Source: Ilumatobacteraceae bacterium (GTDB lineage: Bacteria; Actinomycetota; Acidimicrobiia; Acidimicrobiales; Ilumatobacteraceae). From it: 11,930 nucleotides of DNA. Both the position numbers and the translations under genes were made by a program. The notes beneath the pieces were generated by a model, which was given only the letters and a program-made list of their open reading frames with translations, made no database searches and was not told where the DNA came from. Where the stretch lies: NCBI GenBank assembly GCA_019090765.1, contig JAHRVJ010000137.1:1-11930 (forward strand). Reading direction: 5' to 3'. This document shows positions 1 through 6,176 of the stretch, one piece after another; the stretch's first letter is position 1, and each line of letters opens with the position of its first letter.

Positions 1-89
1 AACTGCTGGATGTCGAGCGCGCAGACGAGTTGCTCCATCTGTTCGCGGAGCAGCCATAGCCGCCGGGAGAGCTCGTCGCGGTCGTTCAC
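1..89 (-). CDS. N-terminus of a probable FlgN-like flagellar chaperone (partial)
   Basis: A leftward reading frame opens with GTG at 89-87 and runs off the left edge, giving 29 residues that begin VNDRDELSRRLWLLREQ. 26 of its 29 codons end in G or C, better than the antisense + frame. The pattern LSxxLWxxRExxExL...LxxQQ resembles the N-terminal helix of FlgN-type export chaperones for hook-associated proteins in actinobacterial flagellar clusters; this comparison is from memory. No good Shine-Dalgarno precedes the GTG. An AGGAGG lies far upstream (143-138, - strand), before a 12-codon reading frame whose TGA overlaps this GTG. The gene is divergent from flbD-motA-motB, which fits a flagellar role. 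The alternative is that the + strand frame ending in TAG at 57-59 is the tail of a different gene. Confidence 0.45.
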   Translation of the reverse strand, partial: MNDRDELSRRLWLLREQMEQLVCALDIQQ

Positions 90-228
90 GACGGTAACCG
101 TCCGGCGATTGGGCAGATACGCACGGGGGTCAGCTGTCCTCCTGGCGCGTTTGACTCACGTCCGGACCGTCTCTCTCGTGCGCGCCGCGCCTATCCAATC
201 TCACATCCGACATGAGGTCGAGACCACA
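90..228. promoter_or_regulatory. Divergent intergenic region between FlgN-like gene and flbD
   Basis: This is 139 bp between two divergently oriented flagellar genes, so promoters for both are expected here. A TTGACT hexamer at 151-156 on the + strand resembles a -35 element, but no convincing -10 box stands 16-18 nt downstream. I found no clear flagellar-sigma (FliA/WhiG-type) site. The regulatory role is inferred from the gene layout. Confidence 0.3.
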
Positions 229-543
229 GTGATCCAACTTACGAGACTTCGCCACGGAGACACCTTCTACCTCAACCCTGACCTGTTTGAGCGCGTGGAT
301 ACTCACGTCGATACCGTCGTTCGTCTAACTGACGGCACCGAGTACTTAGTGAGCGAGCCAGCAGAGCTGATCATTCAGCGGATCACCGAGTACCGAGCAC
401 GGATCGTTGCGATTGCGGCTCTGCTCCAAGCGAACGCCGTGGACGACCGTCTACGAGCCGACGACTTTCCGTCAGGGGATTCCCAGGTACCGCCAGGCGA
501 ACTTCTTTCGGCCAATGGCCAAGCGACAGGAGAAACATCATGA
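229..543 (+). CDS. flbD: FlbD family flagellar protein
   Basis: Small protein of 104 residues starting at GTG 229. Its first ~66 residues match the FlbD family: IQLTRLRHGDTFYLN near the start, then VDTVVRLTDGTEYLV, then a helix IIQRITEYRARIV. FlbD family proteins are usually 60-75 residues and sit next to motA in many Gram-positive flagellar operons; their biochemical role is poorly defined. The frame is open further upstream to about position 10, but those residues are Arg/Ser-rich and do not look like protein, so GTG 229 is preferred. A GAGG at 214-217 gives a rather long 11-nt spacing. The C-terminal ~38 residues (from about residue 67) are an extension beyond the usual family length. The stop overlaps the motA start as ATGA, implying coupled translation. 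Confidence 0.85.
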   Translation: MIQLTRLRHGDTFYLNPDLFERVDTHVDTVVRLTDGTEYLVSEPAELIIQRITEYRARIVAIAALLQANAVDDRLRADDFPSGDSQVPPGELLSANGQATGETS

Positions 544-1322
544 AGGCGACACCGATCGGCCTGTTCGTCGCCCTCGTCGGAGTAATCATCGGCGGCCTCT
601 TCAAGGGAGTCAGCCCCATCCTGCTGATCACCAACGTCCCGGCTCTACTAATTGTCATCGTCGGATCGATCGGCGCCACGATGGCCAGCTTCGACATGAA
701 GGCAACCACCAACGTGATGAGCGCAATCATGCGCGCCATGTTTCCAAAGGGAGAAATTGACCCGGCCGTCCGCCTCACACTCATTGTCGATATGGCCACC
801 CGCGCCCGCCAAGAGGGTTTGCTTTCGCTGGAATCCGATGTCGCCGAGCTCGACGATCCGTTCATGAAGAAGGGTCTGCAACTAGCGATCGACGGCAACG
901 ATCCCGATGCGGTCGCCGATGTAATGCGCTCGGAAATCCGCACACTGAAGGCGCGCCACAAGATCGCCGCCGAATGGTGCGGAGCGTTCGGAATCTTTGC
1001 CCCGACCTTCGGCATCATCGGTGCCGTGATGGGGCTCATCGCCACGCTCGGCCACCTCGATCAGCCCGAGCTTCTCGGCCATGGCATCTCCGCCGCATTC
1101 GTGGCGACGTTCTGGGGTGTATTCCTCGCCAATGGGCTCATGCTGCCGTTGGCCAACAAACTCAAGCGCATGTCCATCGACGAAGTTGCCGGCCGAGAAA
1201 TGGTGATGGAAGGGGTGCTCGCACTCCAAGGTGGCCAGAATCCGAGAGTCATCGAAGAGACGCTGCTGACCTACCTCCCGCCGACGGAGGCGAGGGCACT
1301 GCAGGAGAAGAGCAGTGTCTGA
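540..1322 (+). CDS. motA: Flagellar motor stator protein MotA
   Basis: Inner-membrane stator subunit of 260 residues that, with MotB, forms the ion channel driving the flagellar rotor. Four hydrophobic segments are visible at about 5-22, 33-50, 147-170 and 183-205. A cytoplasmic loop between the second and third includes RARQEGLLSLE (88-98), which carries the conserved charged residues that contact FliG in studied MotA proteins. The two conserved prolines are present as APTFG (P155) and LMLPLANKLK (P203). Length is normal for the family. The ATG overlaps the flbD stop (ATGA) and the TGA lies inside the motB start region, so flbD-motA-motB read as one translationally coupled operon. I cannot tell H+ from Na+ coupling. 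Confidence 0.96.
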   Translation: MKATPIGLFVALVGVIIGGLFKGVSPILLITNVPALLIVIVGSIGATMASFDMKATTNVMSAIMRAMFPKGEIDPAVRLTLIVDMATRARQEGLLSLESDVAELDDPFMKKGLQLAIDGNDPDAVADVMRSEIRTLKARHKIAAEWCGAFGIFAPTFGIIGAVMGLIATLGHLDQPELLGHGISAAFVATFWGVFLANGLMLPLANKLKRMSIDEVAGREMVMEGVLALQGGQNPRVIEETLLTYLPPTEARALQEKSSV

Positions 1323-2223
1323 GTCTCGGGGCGCCAAGCGCAACCATCACGAGGAAGAGCACGAAGAGCATGTCAATCATGAGGCGTGGGTAATCCCCTA
1401 CGCCGACATTTTGACGCTGTTGATGGCACTGTTTCTAGTGCTTTTCGCCCTCGGTGAAGACGAAGAGAAGCTCAAGGTCGCCGCCGATTCGTTCCGGAGC
1501 GAGATCCAGCGCGGCTCTTCACCGTTCGACCTCGGGCTCGGCAGCGGCGGGTCCGGTCCGCTTACCAGCGGATCGAGCAGTGTGCTTGACGGTGCAGGCC
1601 CGGCCCCCATTCGCAGCGATGCTCCCCCCGACGGACCAACTCCCGAGTCGACGATCCCCGCTGACGAATCAATCTCGCCCGAACCCATCGTCATCATTCC
1701 GCCCGAGGAGTCAGACCTTCCGCCAGAGGGCTTCGAACCAATCGAGCCAACCGGAGAGTTGCTCGGCGACCCGCTGACCGAAGTCGAACGAATCGTGCGA
1801 CTACACGCCGAGGGAACGGGCCTTTCCGACGCGGTCGGGTTTCGCCGCGAGGGTCGGGGTCTAGTTGTCAGCATCGTCACCGACAAGGTGCTCTTCGCCG
1901 AGGGGCAAGCCACGGTTCAACCCGGAGGCTTCGAGATTCTTGATGTTGTCTCAGATTCGCTGCGCGACCTGCCGAACATGGTCGTTATCGAAGGCCACAC
2001 AGATTCGCGTCCGATCGCAACCACCCGCTTCCCGTCGAATTGGGAACTCTCAACGTCTCGGGCAACATCTGTACTCCGATACTTCGTGGAGCAGCGAAAC
2101 TTCCCAGCCGAGCGCCTCGCCGCCTCGGGGTATGCCGACACTCACCCGATCGACCTCGGTGGAGATGTTCAAGCGTTAGCGCGTAACCGTCGCGTCGAAA
2201 TTGTCGTTCTCGCAACCGCGTAG
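1315..2223 (+). CDS. motB: Flagellar motor stator protein MotB
   Basis: Stator partner of MotA, 302 residues. The short cytoplasmic N-terminus is rich in His and Glu (HHEEEHEEHVNH, 11-22). One transmembrane segment follows at about 26-46, with the ion-carrying Asp at D31 (PYADILTLL). A Gly/Ser/Pro/acidic linker spans about 68-155, and an OmpA-like peptidoglycan-binding domain fills about 172-300, with GHTD (227-230), NWELSTSRA (242-250) and NRRVEI (291-296). The start is GTG 1315, overlapping motA by 8 nt; AGGAGA at 1303-1308 is a well-spaced ribosome binding site and decides this start. The plug helix just after the membrane segment (EDEEKLKVAADSFRSEI) looks intact. This is the last recognisable gene of the + strand operon. 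Confidence 0.96.
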   Translation: MSESRGAKRNHHEEEHEEHVNHEAWVIPYADILTLLMALFLVLFALGEDEEKLKVAADSFRSEIQRGSSPFDLGLGSGGSGPLTSGSSSVLDGAGPAPIRSDAPPDGPTPESTIPADESISPEPIVIIPPEESDLPPEGFEPIEPTGELLGDPLTEVERIVRLHAEGTGLSDAVGFRREGRGLVVSIVTDKVLFAEGQATVQPGGFEILDVVSDSLRDLPNMVVIEGHTDSRPIATTRFPSNWELSTSRATSVLRYFVEQRNFPAERLAASGYADTHPIDLGGDVQALARNRRVEIVVLATA

Positions 2224-2301
2224 CCGGCCGGGGCGGTAGCCGATACGGGGCCAAGCGCTACTTGAACGACAAGGTTCGCAATATCGCAGCTGATGAAGGC
2301 C

Positions 2302-2343
2302 GTGACCGTTCAGGGTGTGACCGCCACCTTGTCTCGGTGACTC
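2302..2343 (+). repeat. GTGAC-type short direct repeats
   Basis: GTGACCG occurs at 2302-2308 and again at 2317-2323, 15 bp apart start to start, and a weaker GTGACTC occurs at 2337-2343. The second copy extends to GTGACCGCC, which has its exact reverse complement GGCGGTCAC at 2412-2420. No function can be assigned. Confidence 0.35.
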
Positions 2344-2458
2344 GCCGGATAATGAACCGATCGAATTGCAGGTATCACCATCACCGAGTTCACTAAGGAC
2401 TTGAGCAGATCGGCGGTCACCTAGCGGTGTAACGATCTCGCCACGCGACGAGTCTGAC

Positions 2459-2474
2459 CACGATCATGATCGTG
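2459..2474. repeat. Perfect 16-bp palindrome
   Basis: CACGATCATGATCGTG reads the same on both strands with no mismatch and no spacer; symmetry stops at the flanking bases. It lies mid-way through the gene-free region. Perfect palindromes of this length are typical of dimeric repressor operators, though no divergent promoter is evident here. Confidence 0.6.
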
Positions 2475-2595
2475 ACGGCGAGGCAGAGTGGAGTTCGCGT
2501 CGGATCTTCGGAAGGTCGCAGCCGCTATCTAGGTGCATCGTGTCGACATCGACCAGCAAACCACGCCCGGTGGATGGTCACCTCCCACGCGAGTC

Positions 2596-2651
2596 CTAGG
2601 GGCGATGGCGATTGCAACTCGATAGGTGGCCTCCGGAGCCGAGACCCCTAG
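2596..2651. repeat. Inverted repeat CTAGGGG / CCCCTAG around a CTCCGGAG palindrome
   Basis: CTAGGGG at 2596-2602 pairs with CCCCTAG at 2645-2651, and the interior contains the 8-bp palindrome CTCCGGAG at 2631-2638. It sits about 40 bp beyond the cheR stop on the - strand and could fold in the 3' end of that transcript. There is no U-tract, so it is not a classic intrinsic terminator. Confidence 0.3.
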
Positions 2652-2692
2652 ATGCAGGAGGAGCTGACTACAGGTCTCGCGACGTGCGTCCT

Positions 2693-3565
2693 CTAGATAC
2701 GAGTCAGCTGAGTGTTTGCTGGCGTCCGGCTGGTGGCGGTCGCGGGGCGGAACACGGCAGTTTTGTCGTACCGCACCCGTTCATATGAGCTGTCGGTACC
2801 AACTGCTGTTTCTGACGATCCCAGCATGAGGAATCCGTCAGTTCGCAGTCGTCCGTGGACACGAGAAAGGATCCCTGCTCGGGTCTCAGTGTTGAAGTAG
2901 ATCAGCACGTTCCTGACGAATACCCCGTCGACGAGCGGAATTTGCGCAACTGATGACGGCTCAACCAAGTTGCCCAGCCGGAAATCCACCATCTTGCGGA
3001 CGTCATCGCTGATCTGCCATTCCGTTCCTTCACGGGTGAAGTAGGTCATCAGCATCCGTGCCGGGAGGCCACGGTTAACTTCGAGCTGACTGAATCGACC
3101 GCTGGACGATTTCTCAACCATTGACGGCGACAGATCAGTACCGATGATGCGGACTGACCATGACTTCGCGACCTCGGGAAAATGTTCATGGAGCAACATC
3201 GCCAGTGAGTACGGTTCCTGTCCGCTCGACGATGCGGCGCACCAAATCGTGAGACTTCGAACTCCCTTACGGGCCTCGATCAGCTCAGGCAAGATACCCG
3301 TTCGGAGCGCGTCCCAAGGATGGCTGTCACGGAAGAACGACGTTTCGTTGGTCGTCATTGCGTCGATCACGAGATCGCGAAGACGAATATCACTTGGCGG
3401 CCGCAGCGCCCGTACCAGATCGGAGAAGGACCCCATCTCCTCGCGTCGCAAGATCGGTGCAAGCCGCGTCTCAATGAGGTACTCCTTCCCGGGTTCAAGC
3501 ACAATTCCGGAGTCATCAAAGACCAGCCGCCGGAGGAAATCAAAATCCTGTTCAGTAACTTCCAT
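2693..3565 (-). CDS. cheR: Chemotaxis protein methyltransferase CheR
   Basis: S-adenosylmethionine-dependent methyltransferase that methylates glutamates on chemoreceptors for adaptation; 290 residues. An N-terminal helical CheR_N domain occupies about 1-60, followed by the family motif TTNETSFFRD (71-80). The SAM-binding segment IWCAASSSGQEPYSLAML (107-124) has the Gln-Glu variant of the more usual GEEPYS. Then come GTDLSPSMVEKSSSGRFSQ (142-160), the EVNRGLP motif (162-168), FVRNVLIYFN (216-225) and GFLMLGSSE (244-252). ATG 3565 is supported by AGGAGC at 3580-3575, 9 nt upstream, inside the end of cheB. It is the last gene of the operon, 6 nt after cheB. The receptor in this operon ends in VGQFTY, with no C-terminal pentapeptide of the NWETF type, so CheR probably acts without tethering. 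Confidence 0.95.
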   Translation of the reverse strand: MEVTEQDFDFLRRLVFDDSGIVLEPGKEYLIETRLAPILRREEMGSFSDLVRALRPPSDIRLRDLVIDAMTTNETSFFRDSHPWDALRTGILPELIEARKGVRSLTIWCAASSSGQEPYSLAMLLHEHFPEVAKSWSVRIIGTDLSPSMVEKSSSGRFSQLEVNRGLPARMLMTYFTREGTEWQISDDVRKMVDFRLGNLVEPSSVAQIPLVDGVFVRNVLIYFNTETRAGILSRVHGRLRTDGFLMLGSSETAVGTDSSYERVRYDKTAVFRPATATSRTPANTQLTRI

Positions 3566-3571
3566 GTGGAA

Positions 3572-4645
3572 TCAGCTCCTACTTCCCGCGGCAGTCGACT
3601 GCCTGCTAAGTGCCCGTCGAGCCAAGGCGGGTCCGATGTCTTGAAGAGGCTCGACCTGATCGGCCAAGCCAGCCGAGACAACCGCACCTGGCATTCCCCA
3701 GACAACGCTGGTGGCCTCGTTCTGAGCAATGATGTGGGCGCCCGCTTCCTTCAGCGGAACACAGCCATCGCGCCCATCGGAGCCCATCCCTGTGAGAATC
3801 GCGGCGACAACGTTGCCGCCGTATACGGAGGCGACAGATCGAAATAGCGCGTCGACCGCGGGCCGGCAGAAGTGCTCGGGCTCGGCTTGGTCCGTTGCCA
3901 GCGTCACCCCGAAAGCGCTGTGATGAACAGTCATATGAAAGTCACCCGGAGCGATGTAGGCATGCCCCGCTTCCAAGACCATGCCAGGCTCACCCTCGTG
4001 AACCGATATCGCACAGCTGTCATCTAGACGCTTGGCAAGAAAGTTCGTAAACAACGGCGGCATGTGCTGCACGATCACGACCGGCACTGGTAGCTCCTGC
4101 GGAAAGGCGGCGATCACGTCCGAGAGAGCATTGGGTCCACCCGTTGACGAACCGATCGCGATGACGTCAACCACGCCAGTAGGGGCACAGGTCTGCACCG
4201 GACGTTCCAACGGTGCAAAGGTCGACACCGAGGCAGGGCGGCACAACGCCTTCAACTTTGGAACGAGGTCGGCTCGCACTCGATCCATCGCGACCTGCAC
4301 GCTGCCCACATTGGCTGGCTTCGTGACATAGTCAGATGCACCGAGTTCAAGCGCCCGCATAGTCGCGCTGGCGCCGCGTTCTGTGAGCGTGCTGAACATA
4401 ACCACCGGCAACTTGGGGTGATCTACCCGGAGCTGTTCAAGCGCACCGAGCCCATCTAGCTCCGGCATTTCGATATCGAGCGTGACAATGTCAGGTTCGA
4501 GTTGCTTGATGCGCTTCAGAGCGATCTCGCCGTTCTGAGCGATCCCGACGACTTCGAGATCTGGGTCGCCATCAATGACGTTCGACAGCAATCTACGAAT
4601 CACCACCGAGTCGTCGACGACGAGTACACGAATTGGATCGCTCAT
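3572..4645 (-). CDS. cheB: Chemotaxis response regulator protein-glutamate methylesterase CheB
   Basis: Demethylates or deamidates receptor glutamates and is activated by phosphorylation from CheA; 357 residues. The N-terminal receiver domain (about 4-125) has acidic pocket D11/D12, phospho-acceptor D57 in TLDIEMPELDG, S85/T86 and K109 (YVTKP). After a linker (about 130-158) comes the methylesterase domain with catalytic Ser167 in AIGSSTGGP, His194 in VQHMPP and Asp290 in GMGSDG, at nearly the same positions as in the E. coli enzyme. All catalytic residues are present, so the enzyme should be active. The ATG overlaps the cheY stop by 4 nt (ATGA), and the next gene, cheR, begins 6 nt after its stop. 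Together they form the adaptation pair of this operon. Confidence 0.97.
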   Translation of the reverse strand: MSDPIRVLVVDDSVVIRRLLSNVIDGDPDLEVVGIAQNGEIALKRIKQLEPDIVTLDIEMPELDGLGALEQLRVDHPKLPVVMFSTLTERGASATMRALELGASDYVTKPANVGSVQVAMDRVRADLVPKLKALCRPASVSTFAPLERPVQTCAPTGVVDVIAIGSSTGGPNALSDVIAAFPQELPVPVVIVQHMPPLFTNFLAKRLDDSCAISVHEGEPGMVLEAGHAYIAPGDFHMTVHHSAFGVTLATDQAEPEHFCRPAVDALFRSVASVYGGNVVAAILTGMGSDGRDGCVPLKEAGAHIIAQNEATSVVWGMPGAVVSAGLADQVEPLQDIGPALARRALSRQSTAAGSRS

Positions 4646-5007
4646 GCCAACCCGAGCATTCCCAGCTTGTCACCGATGACCTCTGTCGTCAGCGGCTTCA
4701 TGGCATATTCGTCGGCACCGGCCTTCAGCGCTTGGTAGACCACTCGCGGGTTGCTCTCCGAGGTAACGACGAGCACCTTGATCTGATCACAGTCTCGGCG
4801 CCCACGTATGGTCGAGATGAATTCCTCACCACCCATCACCGGCATGTTCCAATCGACTAGCGCAACATCTGGCATCTTCTCTTCGAGATGGTCCAGAGCG
4901 GCTTGCCCATGCTCGGCTTCGTCGATGTCCTTGTGGCCAAGCTCGCCCATCATTTTCTTGAGAATCATCCGCATCGCGCGGGAATCGTCAACTATTAGGA
5001 CTTGCAC
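4642..5007 (-). CDS. cheY: Chemotaxis response regulator CheY
   Basis: Single-domain receiver of 121 residues, phosphorylated by CheA and expected to bind the flagellar switch (FliM/FliN). Key residues are D7/D8, phospho-acceptor D52 (LVDWNMP), T82 (VVTSES), Y101 and K104 (YAMKP), so all switch residues of canonical CheY are present. The start is GTG 5007, supported by AGGAGA at 5022-5017, 9 nt upstream. It overlaps the end of the hemA-like gene by 13 nt and the cheB start by 4 nt. Because it sits in a cheA-cheY-cheB-cheR operon and has no output domain, motor control is the likely role rather than transcription. No phosphatase of the CheZ, CheC or CheX type is seen in the window. Confidence 0.95.
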   Translation of the reverse strand: MQVLIVDDSRAMRMILKKMMGELGHKDIDEAEHGQAALDHLEEKMPDVALVDWNMPVMGGEEFISTIRGRRDCDQIKVLVVTSESNPRVVYQALKAGADEYAMKPLTTEVIGDKLGMLGLA

Positions 5008-6113
5008 AGTACTACTTCTCCTGGGTTGGCGCCTTGGGGGTGGGTCCCGCTGGCCGATAAGGGTTGATGGTTTCGTTTTGAGTTCTCGCGCAGCTGTCGA
5101 CGGGCGATGGTGCGTTGGATCAGCTGCTCCACTGCGGGAACGGCCGCTGTTCGCTGATCAGCTACGTCATCTGTCCGATGCTGCAAACTGTCGAGTGTTA
5201 GTACTTCGAGCCCTGGGACAGCTTCCACCCCCGGAGGGGCACCAAGGTCAACGATCAGCGGCGACCACTCCGGGGCATTGATCAGCAGCCGATGCAGGCG
5301 CTCGCCAGTCAACAAGGGTGCTGACCCCGAAGTCGCGCAGACAACTACCTCGGCGGCAAGCAGAGCCGCATCGAGACTTGCTAGATCGATGGCCTCGCCG
5401 TTCACTTCCTGAGCCAGTCGCCTCGCTTTTTTGAGCGTCCGATTGGCAACGGTGATCGAGCCGTGGCGGCCACTGAGCCGGCGGGCCACGGCTTGCCCGG
5501 CCTGCCCGGTACCGATAACCAGTACCCGACCGTCTCGACCGCGTACTGCCAGTTCGACTGCCGAGCCAACACCGGCGCCACCCGCACTGATCGAGGTGGA
5601 GGATCGAGCTTGTTTGCCAACAGCGAAGGCGTCACGAAATACCGGCCGCAACATCTGTCCGGCATGGTCCGCGGCACTCGAGGCGTTCCAAGCGGTCCTT
5701 AGTTGGCCCAGAATCTCACTGTCGCCGAGAAGCGCCGACTCAAGCCCGCAAGATACTCGGAGTAGGTACTCCACCGCATCGTCACCGACACGAACTTGGG
5801 CGTTGGCAGCAAACAAGTCGCGTGCTCCGTCAGCCCGGGTAGCGAGGGCATCATGGAACAATCCCACGGCGCGAATCTCATCAAGCTGGTCACGTGAAGC
5901 GAGTACCAGTTCGGTTCGATTACATGTCGCAACAACAACGCACTCCGTATTCGGATGGTTGGCTACGAACCAGCCTTCGATCTCCCTTGCTCGGTCCGGG
6001 CCCATCGTGAGTTGGGCCCGGACCACGGGGGCGACGTCTGCGTCGGTGAATGTCACACCGACAATGGCAATGTTGCACGCCCGGAGGGAACCATGGAAGG
6101 GGGTCGACATCAT
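4995..6113 (-). CDS. hemA: Divergent glutamyl-tRNA reductase-like protein (HemA family)
   Basis: HemA reduces glutamyl-tRNA(Glu) with NADPH to glutamate-1-semialdehyde, the first committed step of C5-pathway haem synthesis. This 372-residue protein keeps the catalytic Cys64 in ATCNRTE (62-68), the CGLESALLGDSEILGQ segment (122-137), a Rossmann NADPH fold with VIGTGQAGQAVARRL (199-213) and VANRT (222-226), and the VDLGAPPG segment (288-295). It departs from the family in three ways. The N-terminal NH(R/K)TAP motif is replaced by GVTFTDADVAP (19-29), VLGEPQILGQ becomes LLGDSEILGQ, and the C-terminal helical dimerisation domain is largely missing. The usual length is about 400-450 residues. It lies 45 nt after the globin-containing receptor gene and overlaps cheY by 13 nt, so it is co-transcribed with the chemotaxis genes. 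It may supply haem locally, be a second HemA, or have acquired another redox role. The start has only a weak ribosome binding site. Confidence 0.85.
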   Translation of the reverse strand: MMSTPFHGSLRACNIAIVGVTFTDADVAPVVRAQLTMGPDRAREIEGWFVANHPNTECVVVATCNRTELVLASRDQLDEIRAVGLFHDALATRADGARDLFAANAQVRVGDDAVEYLLRVSCGLESALLGDSEILGQLRTAWNASSAADHAGQMLRPVFRDAFAVGKQARSSTSISAGGAGVGSAVELAVRGRDGRVLVIGTGQAGQAVARRLSGRHGSITVANRTLKKARRLAQEVNGEAIDLASLDAALLAAEVVVCATSGSAPLLTGERLHRLLINAPEWSPLIVDLGAPPGVEAVPGLEVLTLDSLQHRTDDVADQRTAAVPAVEQLIQRTIARRQLRENSKRNHQPLSASGTHPQGANPGEVVLCKS

Positions 6114-6156
6114 TCTTGCTAACGGTCTCGTGGCTAACTGACAGCTTCGTAGTGTT

Positions 6157-6176
6157 GGTCAGTAGGTGAACTGACC
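6157..6176 (-). repeat. Hairpin over the receptor stop codon
   Basis: A perfect 7-bp inverted repeat GGTCAGT/ACTGACC with a 6-nt loop spans 6157-6163 and 6170-6176. It includes the receptor stop codon (6161-6159). No U-tract follows, so it is more likely a processing or translation-tuning structure at the receptor/hemA-like junction than a terminator. It could be chance. Confidence 0.4.

Larger units (their letters stand above)
2224..2692. other. Gene-free region between convergent motB and cheR
   Basis: This is 469 bp with no convincing coding frame, tRNA or T-rich hairpin terminator. The one frame over 60 codons (+, 2466-2651) is Arg/Ser-rich with no recognisable domain. The region does contain a perfect 16-bp palindrome (2459-2474), GTGAC-containing repeats (2302-2343), a 9-bp inverted repeat (2317-2325 with 2412-2420) and a 7-bp inverted repeat around a CTCCGGAG palindrome (2596-2651). 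It must hold the 3' ends of two converging transcripts. It could also hide a small RNA or decayed sequence. Confidence 0.6.

Noticed and set aside
3..59. + strand frame ending in TAG that reads LLDVERADELLHLFAEQP
   Set aside because: It is exactly antisense to the leftward FlgN-like frame, which has better GC at third positions and a recognisable N-terminal pattern. It was kept only as an alternative.
2466..2651. Open + strand frame of 61 codons in the gap after motB
   Set aside because: Its product is Arg/Ser-rich without a recognisable domain, has no clear ribosome binding site, and starts inside the perfect palindrome.
2224..2692. tRNA, CRISPR array or insertion sequence in the gap
   Set aside because: There is no T-loop motif with acceptor pairing, no regularly spaced repeats and no transposase-like frame or terminal repeats.
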